A stretch of DNA of 64,000 nt from Marinobacter sp. es.048 (GCF_900188435.1 NZ_FYFA01000001.1:744001-808000); one strand, 5' to 3'. Positions 9,225 through 18,468 are shown, counted from the stretch's first letter. Made by a program: numbers and translations. The notes: generated by a model from the sequence alone, not told the origin.

Positions 9225-10853
9225 ATGACTAAAAAAACAACACAACTATCGAGGGCAGAAGGTATTCCACTGGCTCGGCTCGCTGAGATGCGCTGGATTG
9301 GCGATGTTCCTTCTGTCGGAGCGCAAATGCATCCCAAACGTCCCGCTCTGGTTTTTGCTGAAAGGGGGACTACGCTGACATACGCTGAGCTTGAACAGTA
9401 CTCAAACGCTTTCGCAGAAGAGCTGGTCTCTCGTGGTTATCGGGAAGGAGATCGGGTTGCCTACCTGGGGCGAAATAGTGATTTGTATTATCCGGTGTTG
9501 TTCGGTTCCATTCGGGCCGGTGTGGTGCTGGTCCCATTAAATTGGAGGCAGTCAGCTGGCGAGATCGCCTATCAGCTGGAGGATTCCGGCGCGTGTTGGT
9601 TGCTGGTCGATCAGGAACTGGAATCGCTGGCTTCTGAAGCTGTAGGTCAGGTTGCTGGGACGTTACCCATGATGCGCATTGATGGCGATGATGGCGACGC
9701 TGAGCACTTGCGAGCGAGACTCAGGGATAATGTTTCGGCTCCGGTAAGAGTTGCCGGTCATGAAGCCGAGCAGACGGTTTTGCAGGTTTATACAAGTGGT
9801 ACTACCGGGAAGGCCAAAGGTGTTCTGATTTCGCATAAATCCATGTCGATTGCGCGTCATGCTGAGACCATTTCTCCAGATTGGGCCAACTGGATCGAGG
9901 GAGGCATAAGTCTCTCCGCGATGCCCAATTTTCATATGGGGGGTATGTCATGGGTAATGATGGGATTGGTCAGGTTAGGGACCGTCATTATTACGGCCGA
10001 TCCGCAACCATCTAATATGTTGCGTCTGATGCATGAGTACGGAGTAGAGCACAGTTTTATTGTGCCTACAGTTATTCGCGCAATTGTTGATGAGCTCAAG
10101 TCGAGCAACTCCGCTGTCCCGGGTATCAAGGGGATTTATTACGGAGCCATGCCGATGAGCGAGATGTTGTTGCATGAAGCTATGGAGTTGTTTGGCAGCA
10201 CTTGCCAGTTTGGTCACTTCTTTGGAATGACCGAGTTGACTGGGCCGGCAACTTATTTGCCTCCTTCGGAGCACGATCTGAAACGTCCACATCTACTCAA
10301 ATCGGTTGGTCGTCCCATCGCTGGAATGAGCCTGGAAATCCGTGATCCTGACGGGCGTGTGGTGCCCGTGGGCCAGCCAGGAGAAATATGGATCAAAGCG
10401 CCCACCCTGATGCAGGGTTACTGGCGAAAGCCTGAATTGACCCAGGAGGTTGTGCAGGACGGGTGGTATGCGACAGGAGATGGTGGGTACCTCGATGAGA
10501 ACGGCTTTCTTTTTCTTACCGACCGAATCAAGGATATGATCGTTAGCGGAGGTGAGAATATCTATCCAATAGAGGTGGAAGAAGCCCTTCTTCATCACCC
10601 GGCCGTTTTGTCCGCTGCAGTTGTTGGTTTGCCAGATGATCGTTGGGGAGAAAGTGTGGTGGCCGTGTTGGAGCTGCGCCCTGGTCTTGAGGTGACCGCC
10701 GAGGATGTTCGCTCTGTCGTCCGCAGTCGGATTGCGGCCTACAAATGTCCAAAAACCATACTTTTCGACGAGTTACCACGCACCGCATCCGGCAAGGTTC
10801 AGCGTAGCAAATTGCGAAAACAAATTATCGAGAGAAAGGATGCAGGTGCATGA
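9225..10853 (+). CDS. Acyl-CoA synthetase (AMP-forming), FadD-like
   Basis: A 542-residue adenylate-forming acyl-CoA ligase. The P-loop YTSGTTGKAKGV (189-200), FFGMTELTG (near 335), YATGDGGYLDENG, the hinge DRIKDMIVSGGENIYP and the C-terminal TASGKVQRSK catalytic-Lys motif are all present. It would activate a carboxylic acid substrate or intermediate to its CoA ester in the cytoplasm. It leads an operon with a Rieske oxygenase and two acyl-CoA dehydrogenases, which suggests that the oxygenase or dehydrogenases act on CoA-activated material. Chain-length preference is not deducible; FadD3/FadD17-like ligases of ring-containing acids are one comparison. Confidence 0.9.
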   Translation: MTKKTTQLSRAEGIPLARLAEMRWIGDVPSVGAQMHPKRPALVFAERGTTLTYAELEQYSNAFAEELVSRGYREGDRVAYLGRNSDLYYPVLFGSIRAGVVLVPLNWRQSAGEIAYQLEDSGACWLLVDQELESLASEAVGQVAGTLPMMRIDGDDGDAEHLRARLRDNVSAPVRVAGHEAEQTVLQVYTSGTTGKAKGVLISHKSMSIARHAETISPDWANWIEGGISLSAMPNFHMGGMSWVMMGLVRLGTVIITADPQPSNMLRLMHEYGVEHSFIVPTVIRAIVDELKSSNSAVPGIKGIYYGAMPMSEMLLHEAMELFGSTCQFGHFFGMTELTGPATYLPPSEHDLKRPHLLKSVGRPIAGMSLEIRDPDGRVVPVGQPGEIWIKAPTLMQGYWRKPELTQEVVQDGWYATGDGGYLDENGFLFLTDRIKDMIVSGGENIYPIEVEEALLHHPAVLSAAVVGLPDDRWGESVVAVLELRPGLEVTAEDVRSVVRSRIAAYKCPKTILFDELPRTASGKVQRSKLRKQIIERKDAGA

Positions 10854-10959
10854 GGCCTCTGAGGGGCGCTCATGGCTCGCGACAGTGCTGAGTAGTGATT
10901 AAAAGTTAGAAATGCCCCTCGGGTGGTTCTTTCCTTTCGGTATCTATGAGGATAAAACA

Positions 10960-12378
10960 ATGAAAGATGCAAAGTCTTCCCAAATCAAGGCGCCTGTCTC
11001 AAAGGTCAGCCCCTCGGTGGAGGATCTGTTTGACCAGGACTCGCGTCCATTGCCTGTGGCGTTAAAATCCCGAGGTAATTATGAGCCGGGTTTAAAGAGA
11101 ATTTCACCGCGTCGTTATTACGATCCGGCTGTTGCGAAGCTGGAGAAGGAGCGGCTTTGGCTGAAGACATGGCAGTTTGCCTGTCGTGAAGAAGATATTC
11201 CCGAGATAGGTGATCGTGTTCCCTATGATGTGGGTGATCTTTCTTTTTTTATTGTCCGCAGTGCTGAAAACAAATTCAAAGCCTTTTACAACACATGCCT
11301 GCACCGTGGTACCCGTTTGTGCGATGGGCAGGGTGGCGGCGAACATATCCGTTGTCCTTTCCATGGCTGGGAGTGGAACACTGACGGAAGCTTACATCAT
11401 GTTCCCAGCGCCTGGGACTTCCCAATCGTCACGGATAAACCTGACGAATTTCGATTGCCGGAAGCGCAAGTGGCGACTTGGGGGGGGTTTATCTTTATCA
11501 ATCCTGATCCTGATGCCCGTCCCTTTGAGCCAAATCTGGGAGTGCTGCCAGAACATTTTCGTTCTTGGGAGCCGGAAAACCACTTCACCTACGCCCATGT
11601 TAGCAAACGTATTAATGCAAACTGGAAAGTGGCGCTGGAGGCTTTCCTAGAGTCTTACCATGTGGTGGAAACACATTCGGATGCGCTTCCCTTCACTGGT
11701 GATGTGACCACTCAATACGATATCTGGGATGACGGAGTCAGCCATATCAGTCGTCTGATTACCCCATTAGGGGTTCCAAGCGTGCACTTGGGGGATGAGG
11801 CTTCACGTGAGGCGGCATTGCAGGGCGTCGCGATGTTTATGGCGATGGGCGCTGGCGTTGAACCGGTCAAAATCGACTCGGCAGAGGATGGCCGAAGCAA
11901 GCTCGCAGAATGGCGAAGGCAGACCATGGGGACTGCATTGCAGAGAGATTTCTCTCATCTTTCCGATGCCGAACTGGTGGATACGGTGCAGTACTTCATG
12001 TTTCCGAACTTTTGCCCCTGGTACGGAGAAGGGCTGCCCCTAGTTTATCAGTTCCTGCCTTATGGGGATGACCCTAACCAATCGGTCATGAATATTAGAA
12101 TCTTGGCGCCGGTTCCGGGCAATGGTGCTCCAAGGCCTCCTTCCGCCCAGATTGTCGAGTTGGGCCTGGACGATCCGTTCACCGGTAATGTCCCTGAATT
12201 CGGAGCATTAACCCATGTAGTCGACCAGGACATGGTCAACATGCCATCTATACAAAAAGGCCTTAAGGGTGCGAGTCGCTCAATGCATAGCGTGGTTCTT
12301 GGGCGCTATCAGGAGTGTCGTATTGCCCACTTTCATGAGGTGTTGGGTAAGGTCTTAGGGTTGGCTGAAGGTGAGTAG
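10960..12378 (+). CDS. Rieske non-heme iron oxygenase, alpha subunit (first copy)
   Basis: A 472-residue Rieske oxygenase. From the preferred ATG at 10960 (GAGG upstream), the [2Fe-2S] ligands are Cys113, His115, Cys132 and His135 (CLHRG, then CPFHGW). The mononuclear iron motif NWKVALEAFLESYHVVETH gives His234 and His239; an Asp in VVDQDMVNMP may be the third ligand. It would hydroxylate a C-H or C=C of the pathway substrate using O2 and electrons delivered by the overlapping ferredoxin gene. Similarity to ring-hydroxylating dioxygenases is of family level, and the substrate need not be aromatic. No ferredoxin reductase or beta subunit is encoded nearby. A paralogue is at 32393. Confidence 0.88.
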   Translation: MKDAKSSQIKAPVSKVSPSVEDLFDQDSRPLPVALKSRGNYEPGLKRISPRRYYDPAVAKLEKERLWLKTWQFACREEDIPEIGDRVPYDVGDLSFFIVRSAENKFKAFYNTCLHRGTRLCDGQGGGEHIRCPFHGWEWNTDGSLHHVPSAWDFPIVTDKPDEFRLPEAQVATWGGFIFINPDPDARPFEPNLGVLPEHFRSWEPENHFTYAHVSKRINANWKVALEAFLESYHVVETHSDALPFTGDVTTQYDIWDDGVSHISRLITPLGVPSVHLGDEASREAALQGVAMFMAMGAGVEPVKIDSAEDGRSKLAEWRRQTMGTALQRDFSHLSDAELVDTVQYFMFPNFCPWYGEGLPLVYQFLPYGDDPNQSVMNIRILAPVPGNGAPRPPSAQIVELGLDDPFTGNVPEFGALTHVVDQDMVNMPSIQKGLKGASRSMHSVVLGRYQECRIAHFHEVLGKVLGLAEGE

Positions 12379-12724
12379 CGAAAAGTCAGTTGAATCCAGT
12401 GGCGGGGTATTTACCGACATATTGCCACTGAGTGAATTGCCACCCGGCGGTCAGCATGTCCATCTAGTGGGTATGACGCGCATCTTGGTGTGTCATACCG
12501 AATCGGGTGAACTGTTTGCCGTGTTCGATGTGTGCCCCCATGCGCGCCAGCCACTGGCAGGTGGGCGTGTCACAGGCAATAAGATCATCTGCCCGAAACA
12601 TGGTGCATGTTTCGACTTGCAGAGTGGTTCGCCACTGAATGGTGTAACAAAGGCAAGCTTGGAAACGCTGCCTGTAAGGGTCACTAGTGGTCGTATTGAG
12701 GTGTATTTGCCCAAAGCAAGTTGA
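12371..12724 (+). CDS. Rieske-type [2Fe-2S] ferredoxin
   Basis: A 117-residue soluble Rieske protein with both cluster-binding boxes, CPHARQPLAGG and CPKHGACFDL. It resembles ferredoxin components of multicomponent oxygenases (NirD/BphF-like fold). It would carry electrons from an unlinked reductase to the oxygenase encoded just upstream. Translation starts at GTG 12371, overlapping the oxygenase stop by 8 bases, so the two are coupled and probably made in proportion. Confidence 0.9.
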   Translation: MSSEKSVESSGGVFTDILPLSELPPGGQHVHLVGMTRILVCHTESGELFAVFDVCPHARQPLAGGRVTGNKIICPKHGACFDLQSGSPLNGVTKASLETLPVRVTSGRIEVYLPKAS

Positions 12725-12796
12725 TAATTGGTGTAGACAGGACCTGTCTGAGGGTCTTGCTGCGTTTGACAATGTAACGAAATGGAGAGTAGACGA

Positions 12797-13711
12797 ATGA
12801 CGAAGTCACTTGATGGGAAAGTCGTGATTGTAACCGGCGCTGGCCGAGGTGTAGGTGCGGAAATTGCCAAGCTTGCCGCTCGTGAAGGCGCGAAAGTGGT
12901 AGTCAACGACCTGGGCGGCGACGAGCGTGGTGAGGGCGGAACCTTGAGTACCGCGCAAGAGGTCGTGAAGGCAATCGAGAGCGAGGGCGGCCAAGCGGTA
13001 GCTAACGGCGCTAATGTCGCGAGCTGGCAGGGTGCGCATGATCTGGTCGATATGGCGATTGATACTTATGGCCGATTGGATGGCGTGGTTAACAATGCCG
13101 GCGTTTTGCGCGATGGCATCTTCCACAAGATGAGTGAGGCTGATTGGGACGCGGTAGTTGATGTAAACCTGAAGGGGTGCTTTAACGTGTCTCGTGCTGC
13201 TGCGCCCCATCTCAAGGCACAAAATAGTGGGGCTTTTGTGCATATGGCCTCCACTAGTGGCCTGATCGGTAATCTTGGGCAAGTTAACTATGGCGCTGCC
13301 AAAATGGGGGTCATTGCACTGTCAAAATGTATTGCTCTGGATATGGAGCGTTTCAATGTTCGCTCGAACTGCATTGCACCGTTCGCTTACACACGCCTGG
13401 TCGCGACTATCCCGGACGACACCGAATACAATCGTGAGCGGCTTGAAAAAGTGAAGCAAATGACACCAGACAAGATTGCTCCTTTAGTAATCGCCCTAAT
13501 CGGTGATGGTGCCACTGATACTAACGCTCAAGTCTTTGGGGTCAGGCGTAATGAAATTTTCCTGTTCAACCAGCCGCGTCCTGTTCGCTCAGTGCATACC
13601 GCAGAAGGCTGGACTCCGGAAAGCGTTCTGAAAACCGCACTGCCAAGCCTCCGTGGTTCTTACATGCCGCTTGAGAAATCCCCAGATGTTTTCAGCTGGG
13701 ATCCGATCTAA
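12797..13711 (+). CDS. SDR family 3-hydroxyacyl-CoA dehydrogenase, HSD17B4-like
   Basis: A 304-residue short-chain dehydrogenase. The coenzyme motif TGAGRGVG (about residues 13-20), NNAG, the active-site Ser in MASTSG and Tyr-x3-Lys in NYGAAKMG are visible. The insertion after VVNDLGGDERGEGG is typical of the peroxisomal multifunctional-enzyme (HSD17B4) dehydrogenase domain, which acts on (R)-3-hydroxyacyl-CoA. ATG 12797 is chosen because GGAGAG lies seven bases upstream. It would pair with an R-specific MaoC hydratase such as the one at 51385-52239. A hairpin separates it from the next gene. Confidence 0.85.
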   Translation: MTKSLDGKVVIVTGAGRGVGAEIAKLAAREGAKVVVNDLGGDERGEGGTLSTAQEVVKAIESEGGQAVANGANVASWQGAHDLVDMAIDTYGRLDGVVNNAGVLRDGIFHKMSEADWDAVVDVNLKGCFNVSRAAAPHLKAQNSGAFVHMASTSGLIGNLGQVNYGAAKMGVIALSKCIALDMERFNVRSNCIAPFAYTRLVATIPDDTEYNRERLEKVKQMTPDKIAPLVIALIGDGATDTNAQVFGVRRNEIFLFNQPRPVRSVHTAEGWTPESVLKTALPSLRGSYMPLEKSPDVFSWDPI

Positions 13712-13736
13712 CTCTGTAAATGATCGAGCCTTGCGT

Positions 13737-13767
13737 GTCAGGAAAATGCAGCCGGCGTTTTCCTGAC
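13737..13767 (+). terminator. Intercistronic hairpin (attenuator or terminator-like)
   Basis: GTCAGGAAAA (13737-13746) and TTTTCCTGAC (13758-13767) form a perfect 10-bp stem with an 11-nt loop, followed by GTTTCTC. It lies between the SDR and the fused acyl-CoA dehydrogenase and could reduce read-through or protect the upstream mRNA. Confidence 0.45.
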
Positions 13768-13798
13768 GTTTCTCTGGATATTAGAAGTATGGTGCCTT

Positions 13799-16114
13799 AT
13801 GGCTGTTGCTTTGGATAGTGAAAGCAAAAGTATCATCAACGCGACCTTACAGCGCTTTGTTGCAGATTCCTATGATTTTAGCGCTCGCAGCCAACGGCTG
13901 GCTGAGCCTCTGAACTACCTTCAGTTCTGGCCGGTGTTGGCTGACTTGGGGGTATTGAGCTTGCCTTTAGACGAAGCACAAGGTGGCTTGGGCGGGCATG
14001 CTTCAGATATTGCCGATGCAGCGATGACCCTGGCTCCTGGGCTGATTCTAGAGCCTTTTACAGATGCTGCGGTGATCGGCGGGAGCGTACTTGGCTCGGT
14101 TGGGACGTCGGTTCAACCTCACATCAATCGATTGATCAATGGAGAAGCTTTTGGTGTCCTTCTCGGCGGGCGCGGTGGTGACCCCGGTCAGTTGAAGGTG
14201 AGTCGTGACGGTGACGGTTACCGACTGGATGGTGAGTTGAAGGTGCAGCCGTATGCGTCAGAAGCTGATTTTTGGCTGATTGCTGCGCATGACGTCGAAG
14301 GGTGTTCGCAGGTGGTCCTATTCGCCACCCCTGATGAAATTGATGTGCCACTGCATTCCTACAGGCTAATGGATGACCGACCGGCCTGTGATCTATGGTT
14401 CGAGCGGGTATTGTTAACTGATGAGGCGCTATTGCTCAAAGGCTCCGAGGCGAACCAGGCTCTAAAGCGAGCTCGTGCGTTAGCTGTCTGCTCACTGGCT
14501 GCTGAGGCGGTTGGTATTTTGGCCAGCCTCGTGACGGCTACCGGGGAGTATTTGAACGAGCGTCAGCAGTTTGGAGTGCCGTTGAGCAACTTTCAGGCAC
14601 TGCAGCACCGTCTCGCTGACATGCACATCGGGTATTTAGAAGCGCGAGCGCTTGTCGATAAATTGGCTCTGGCTGTTGAACAGAGTGAGGATGATGAAGT
14701 CCGCTGGCTTAGCTATGCGGTGACCAGCATTATTGAACGTTCCAGCAGATCCATTGGTCACGAGTCGATTCAAATGCATGGTGGAATGGGAGTTACGGAT
14801 GAGTTGGTCGTCAGCCACTTCCATAAGCGCCTGGTCGTTCTCGTTCACCAAATGCGGGGTTGGGTTGAGCATGATGTCGAGGCAACGGAGTGGCGTCATG
14901 AAGCGAGTCTTGATGCTGGGGGCTCAGTTGAAAGCGATTTCGATGAGACAGCATTTCGACGGGAGGTCCGGGAGTTTGTCGCAACACATTTGAAGCCGGA
15001 AACACGGGCCAAGGTTCAGAATGGCTTGTATCTGGAAAAATCTGATTATGTTGATTGGCAGAAGGCACTGCGCGAAAAAGGCTGGTTTGGCGCTGCGTGG
15101 CCTGTTGAGGCAGGAGGGAAGGGATGGAGTATTCTACAAGAGCACGTGTTTTTGCAGGAATGCGCACTAGGTGCTGCTCCGATGATCATCCCGTACGGCG
15201 TCAATATGCTCGGTCCGGTGTTGTACACGTTTGGCAATGAGGAGCAGAAACGCCGCTATTTGCCCGGAATTCTGAATAGCGATACCTGGTGGTGTCAGGG
15301 TTACTCCGAGCCCAATGCAGGGTCGGATTTGGCAGCTTTGAAAACACGTGCCGTACGTGATGGTGACTTCTGGGTAGTCAATGGTACTAAGATGTGGACC
15401 ACCGAGGCGCAGTGGGCAGATATGATGCATTGCCTGGTGCGGACCGAGAGCACCGGCAAGAAACAGGCGGGCATCAGTTTTCTGTTGATCGACATGAACA
15501 CCCCCGGTATCACTATTGAGCCGATCATAACGCTGGACGGTGTTCATCATACTAATCAGGTATTCCTCGATAATGTCAGAGTGCCGGTAGAGAATCTCGT
15601 CGGCGAGGAGGGTGCCGGCTGGACCATGGCGAAATATCTCTTGTCTCGGGAGCGCGGATTCATTGCAGATACTGGCAACAAGCTGCGAATGATGGCTCAG
15701 ATCCGGATGAGCGTATCTCAACGTTCCAAAGACTTTATTGGTAACCGGGAATTGCAAAAGGCGCGCTTACTTGAACTAGAAGCTTCGCTGGCTGCTTTGA
15801 TAGAGCTTGAGCGGTCCTATATTAACGATTGGATGCGGGGACGCGATGATGGCATCGGCGCTTCAGTCCTGAAGGTGCGCAGTACAGAGCTGCTTCAGCG
15901 AATGGCTGAGTTCTGGAGCGACTCTTTAGGACCATATGGTCAGTGCTACGACCCGGCTTTGCGCCTGGACGGCGAGGGGCTGTCAGATAGTGATCCTACG
16001 GTCCAGGCCGCGAGTGTTAATTATTCCTATTTGTATAGTCGTTGCTGGTCGATTTTTGGAGGAACCAACGAGGTTCAGCGCAATATTATTGCTGCACGAT
16101 TACTGCGTAATTGA
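13799..16114 (+). CDS. Double-domain acyl-CoA dehydrogenase fusion (FadE34-like architecture)
   Basis: A 771-residue protein containing two consecutive acyl-CoA dehydrogenase units. Residues about 1-365 end with the IQMHGGMGVTDE helix; residues about 378-771 carry GYSEPNAGSDLAALKTRA, the middle beta domain and a C-terminal FGGTNEVQRNI. Usual acyl-CoA dehydrogenases have 380-400 residues. The fused arrangement is known from mycobacterial FadE34, where two half-subunits replace the alpha2beta2 heteromers used on steroid side chains. By analogy it would desaturate a bulky CoA thioester. It is followed 16 bp later by a third single-domain enzyme. The low conservation of the first half suggests that only one half is catalytic. 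Confidence 0.88.
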   Translation: MAVALDSESKSIINATLQRFVADSYDFSARSQRLAEPLNYLQFWPVLADLGVLSLPLDEAQGGLGGHASDIADAAMTLAPGLILEPFTDAAVIGGSVLGSVGTSVQPHINRLINGEAFGVLLGGRGGDPGQLKVSRDGDGYRLDGELKVQPYASEADFWLIAAHDVEGCSQVVLFATPDEIDVPLHSYRLMDDRPACDLWFERVLLTDEALLLKGSEANQALKRARALAVCSLAAEAVGILASLVTATGEYLNERQQFGVPLSNFQALQHRLADMHIGYLEARALVDKLALAVEQSEDDEVRWLSYAVTSIIERSSRSIGHESIQMHGGMGVTDELVVSHFHKRLVVLVHQMRGWVEHDVEATEWRHEASLDAGGSVESDFDETAFRREVREFVATHLKPETRAKVQNGLYLEKSDYVDWQKALREKGWFGAAWPVEAGGKGWSILQEHVFLQECALGAAPMIIPYGVNMLGPVLYTFGNEEQKRRYLPGILNSDTWWCQGYSEPNAGSDLAALKTRAVRDGDFWVVNGTKMWTTEAQWADMMHCLVRTESTGKKQAGISFLLIDMNTPGITIEPIITLDGVHHTNQVFLDNVRVPVENLVGEEGAGWTMAKYLLSRERGFIADTGNKLRMMAQIRMSVSQRSKDFIGNRELQKARLLELEASLAALIELERSYINDWMRGRDDGIGASVLKVRSTELLQRMAEFWSDSLGPYGQCYDPALRLDGEGLSDSDPTVQAASVNYSYLYSRCWSIFGGTNEVQRNIIAARLLRN

Positions 16115-16130
16115 CGAGGAGATTCTGATC

Positions 16131-17294
16131 ATGACTCAGCGACGTTTATACAATAGTGACCATGAGCAGTTTCGCGACATGGTTCGACGCTTCATCGCAA
16201 CTGAGATCACCCCATTTCATTCACAGTGGGAACATAACGGAATCGTGCCCAGGGAACTCTGGCGCAAGGCGGGTGAGACTGGGCTGCTCGGCTGTTCCAT
16301 TCCGGAACAATATGGAGGTTCCGGAGCGGATGAGCTCTTCAATTTTGTGCTGGTTGAGGAGTTGGCACGCGCAGGGGTAACCGGACCGGGATTCGCTATC
16401 CACAACGAAATGGTTATGCCCTATATCCTGGCTTTTGGTACTGAGGAACAAAAGCAGCACTGGTTGCCTCAAATGGTTCGCGGTGAGGTAATTGGGTCTC
16501 TTGGGCTGACCGAGCCGCATGCCGGTAGCGACCTGCGTAACATTCGGACCAGGGCTGTACGCGATGGAGACGAGTACGTTATTAATGGCCAGAAGACCTT
16601 TATTTCCAATGGTCAGCTGTGCGATGTGATCGTACTGGCTACGAAGACCGATCCCGATGCCAAGGGTGGGGGGATTTCTCTGATTATCGTCGAAGCCAGT
16701 CGAGCTGGTTTTGTCCGTGGCCGAAAACTGGAGAAAATTGGACTCAAGGCTCAGGATACCTCCGAACTGTTCTTCGAGGATGTGAGGGTGCCAGCGAGTA
16801 ATCTTTTAGGCCCTGAGCATGGCGGTTTCAAATTAATGATGAAGAACCTCGCCCAAGAGCGGCTGACCCAAGCGGTCCGTTCGGCGGTTGTGGTGGAGAC
16901 GGCGATCGACTATACCTTGGACTATGCAGTGGATCGCAAGATGTTCGGGCAGACCTTGGCCGATTTTCAGAATACTCAATTCAAGCTTGCCGAACTGAAA
17001 GCCGAGGCGGCTGTGGCCAGGGTATTCGTGGATCATTGCATTGAGCAGTTCCGAGCTGGCGAATTGACATCTACCGAGGCAGCAATAGCAAAGATGACTT
17101 TGTCTAATCTGCATTGCAAGGTGGTTGACGAGTGCCTCCAATTGTTTGGTGGCTGGGGGTATATGTGGGAGTATCCAATTGCCCGCGCCTATGCTGATGC
17201 GCGCATTGTTCGCATAGCTGGCGGCTCTAATGAAGTGATGAAACAGATCATCGCGCGTAAAATGCTCGAAGAGCGAACTTCGGGAAGTATCTGA
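16131..17294 (+). CDS. Acyl-CoA dehydrogenase
   Basis: A 387-residue single-unit acyl-CoA dehydrogenase. The N-terminal helices begin HEQFRDMVRRFI. The FAD/substrate motif GLTEPHAGSDLRNIRT is near residue 130, and the C-terminal LQLFGGWGYMWEYPIAR and RIAGGSNEVMKQII motifs are intact. The start at ATG 16131 has GAGGAG upstream; the frame extends further 5' inside the previous gene but without homology. It is the last gene of the 9.2-17.3 kb operon and is terminated by the hairpin at 17315-17347. The FGGWGYMWEYP type is common among enzymes for branched or medium-chain substrates. Confidence 0.9.
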   Translation: MTQRRLYNSDHEQFRDMVRRFIATEITPFHSQWEHNGIVPRELWRKAGETGLLGCSIPEQYGGSGADELFNFVLVEELARAGVTGPGFAIHNEMVMPYILAFGTEEQKQHWLPQMVRGEVIGSLGLTEPHAGSDLRNIRTRAVRDGDEYVINGQKTFISNGQLCDVIVLATKTDPDAKGGGISLIIVEASRAGFVRGRKLEKIGLKAQDTSELFFEDVRVPASNLLGPEHGGFKLMMKNLAQERLTQAVRSAVVVETAIDYTLDYAVDRKMFGQTLADFQNTQFKLAELKAEAAVARVFVDHCIEQFRAGELTSTEAAIAKMTLSNLHCKVVDECLQLFGGWGYMWEYPIARAYADARIVRIAGGSNEVMKQIIARKMLEERTSGSI

Positions 17295-17314
17295 TCTAGA
17301 TTTGTTCAGAAACG

Positions 17315-17347
17315 GGCGGTTACCCTTCTCAAGAGTCGGTAACCGCC
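17315..17347. terminator. Bidirectional terminator hairpin
   Basis: GGCGGTTACC (17315-17324) and GGTAACCGCC (17338-17347) form a perfect 10-bp stem with a 13-nt loop, followed by AAAACCC. It lies between the convergent acyl-CoA dehydrogenase and SDR genes and could serve both. Confidence 0.7.
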
Positions 17348-17373
17348 AAAACCCAATAAATCACTGGTATAGA

Positions 17374-18165
17374 CTAGGCTTGCATTCCCCCGTCCACGGC
17401 AAGGGATTGACCGGTGATATAGGATGCTTTGGATGACAGAAGAAACGTCACCGCTTCCGCTATTTCACCTGCTTGTCCGACTCGGCGCAACGGAATGGCT
17501 TTTTTGATCTTCTCGATATGCTCGGACGTGAGTTCATTCTGCATTACTGCGCTGCCGAGTCCGGCATCGACCCAGCCCGGGCCAACACAGTTTGCTCTGA
17601 CTGAATGACGGCCTTCTTCCTTTGCAACCCCTCTGAACAGCATCTCAATCGCTGCTTTTGGTGCCGCCGAACAGATATCCCGAGTGGGAACCCTTTCAAC
17701 AGCAGCCGTGATCACCGCGGCATACGCCCCACCGGATTTTTTCAGATAAGGCAAAGTGCCGTGTACGAGGTTGAAGGCGCCTCCGACATCCGTCTGAACG
17801 ACTCTTGCCCATTCTGAGGGTGCGAGCTGCGAGATTAACTGAAAATGGATTGCCGGTCCTGCAGCGTAAACTACTGAATGTATTCTACCGAACTCCTGTT
17901 CAGCTGCAGCAGCGATTTTTTCAACGGCCCCGGGTTCGCACAAGTCAAGCTTCACAGCTTTGGCTTGCCGGCCAAGATCTCGTACGGCTTTTGCAACCTC
18001 TTCCGCTGCCTGCTCGTTGGAGTTGTACGTCAGCAAAACATCCGATCCGGCTCGTGCAAGACTCAGACAAACCGCCGCGCCTATTCCGCCACTTCCGCCC
18101 GCTACGATTGCAACACCTTCGGTAAATGCGCCATCCCGGCTAGAATTATCATCACTATTTTTCAT
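17374..18165 (-). CDS. SDR family oxidoreductase with altered active site
   Basis: A 263-residue short-chain dehydrogenase-like protein related to 3-oxoacyl reductases (FabG). The Rossmann motif AGGSGGIG (about 23-30), AAGPAI in place of NNAG, and the C-terminal GQSLAVDGGM are clear. The expected Tyr-x3-Lys reads ICSAAPKAA, so the catalytic Tyr appears replaced by Cys or Ser, with one extra residue before the Lys. It may be catalytically altered or have a structural role. It is transcribed away from the enoyl-CoA hydratase and shares an intergenic region with it that carries a palindromic element. Confidence 0.8.
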   Translation of the reverse strand: MKNSDDNSSRDGAFTEGVAIVAGGSGGIGAAVCLSLARAGSDVLLTYNSNEQAAEEVAKAVRDLGRQAKAVKLDLCEPGAVEKIAAAAEQEFGRIHSVVYAAGPAIHFQLISQLAPSEWARVVQTDVGGAFNLVHGTLPYLKKSGGAYAAVITAAVERVPTRDICSAAPKAAIEMLFRGVAKEEGRHSVRANCVGPGWVDAGLGSAVMQNELTSEHIEKIKKAIPLRRVGQAGEIAEAVTFLLSSKASYITGQSLAVDGGMQA

Positions 18166-18343
18166 GCTATGCCTCTCTATTTGCAGTGGGGGAATTGAAA
18201 TGCGTGCCTGAATGAGATGTTCATCGCTATGTTGCTGATTTGATATTCATGCATTCGTTTTATCGTGCTTCTGGTTGTTCAAGCTTCGACATAGAATAAT
18301 GCGTCGGATTTGCACATTATTGTTGTCGCAACTCCAATTGCGT

Positions 18344-18362
18344 TATGCTAGCATACAGTATG
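18344..18362. promoter_or_regulatory. Putative operator between divergent SDR and hydratase genes
   Basis: TATGCTAGCATA (18344-18355) is a perfect 12-bp palindrome and overlaps CATACAGTATG (18352-18362), an 11-base hyphenated palindrome resembling the AATATAGTATG elements elsewhere. A near copy of the first, TACGCTAGCATA, is at 38-49, and TATGCAAGCATA is at 32003-32014. Confidence 0.5.
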
Positions 18363-18468
18363 TACAAATCAATAAATTTCTTGGATTGAGCTACAGGTAA
18401 GTTCTATTAGGTAAAGCAAGAGTTTCAAGTTGGGTTGTTACGCATGTAAAAGCTAATAGGTGTATGCG

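Noticed and set aside
9225..17294. Canonical 9,10-seco steroid degradation cluster
   Set aside because: Several gene families recall steroid breakdown, but no 3-ketosteroid dehydrogenase, extradiol dioxygenase (HsaC-like), flavin monooxygenase (HsaAB) or HsaD hydrolase is in the window. I therefore do not name a steroid pathway.
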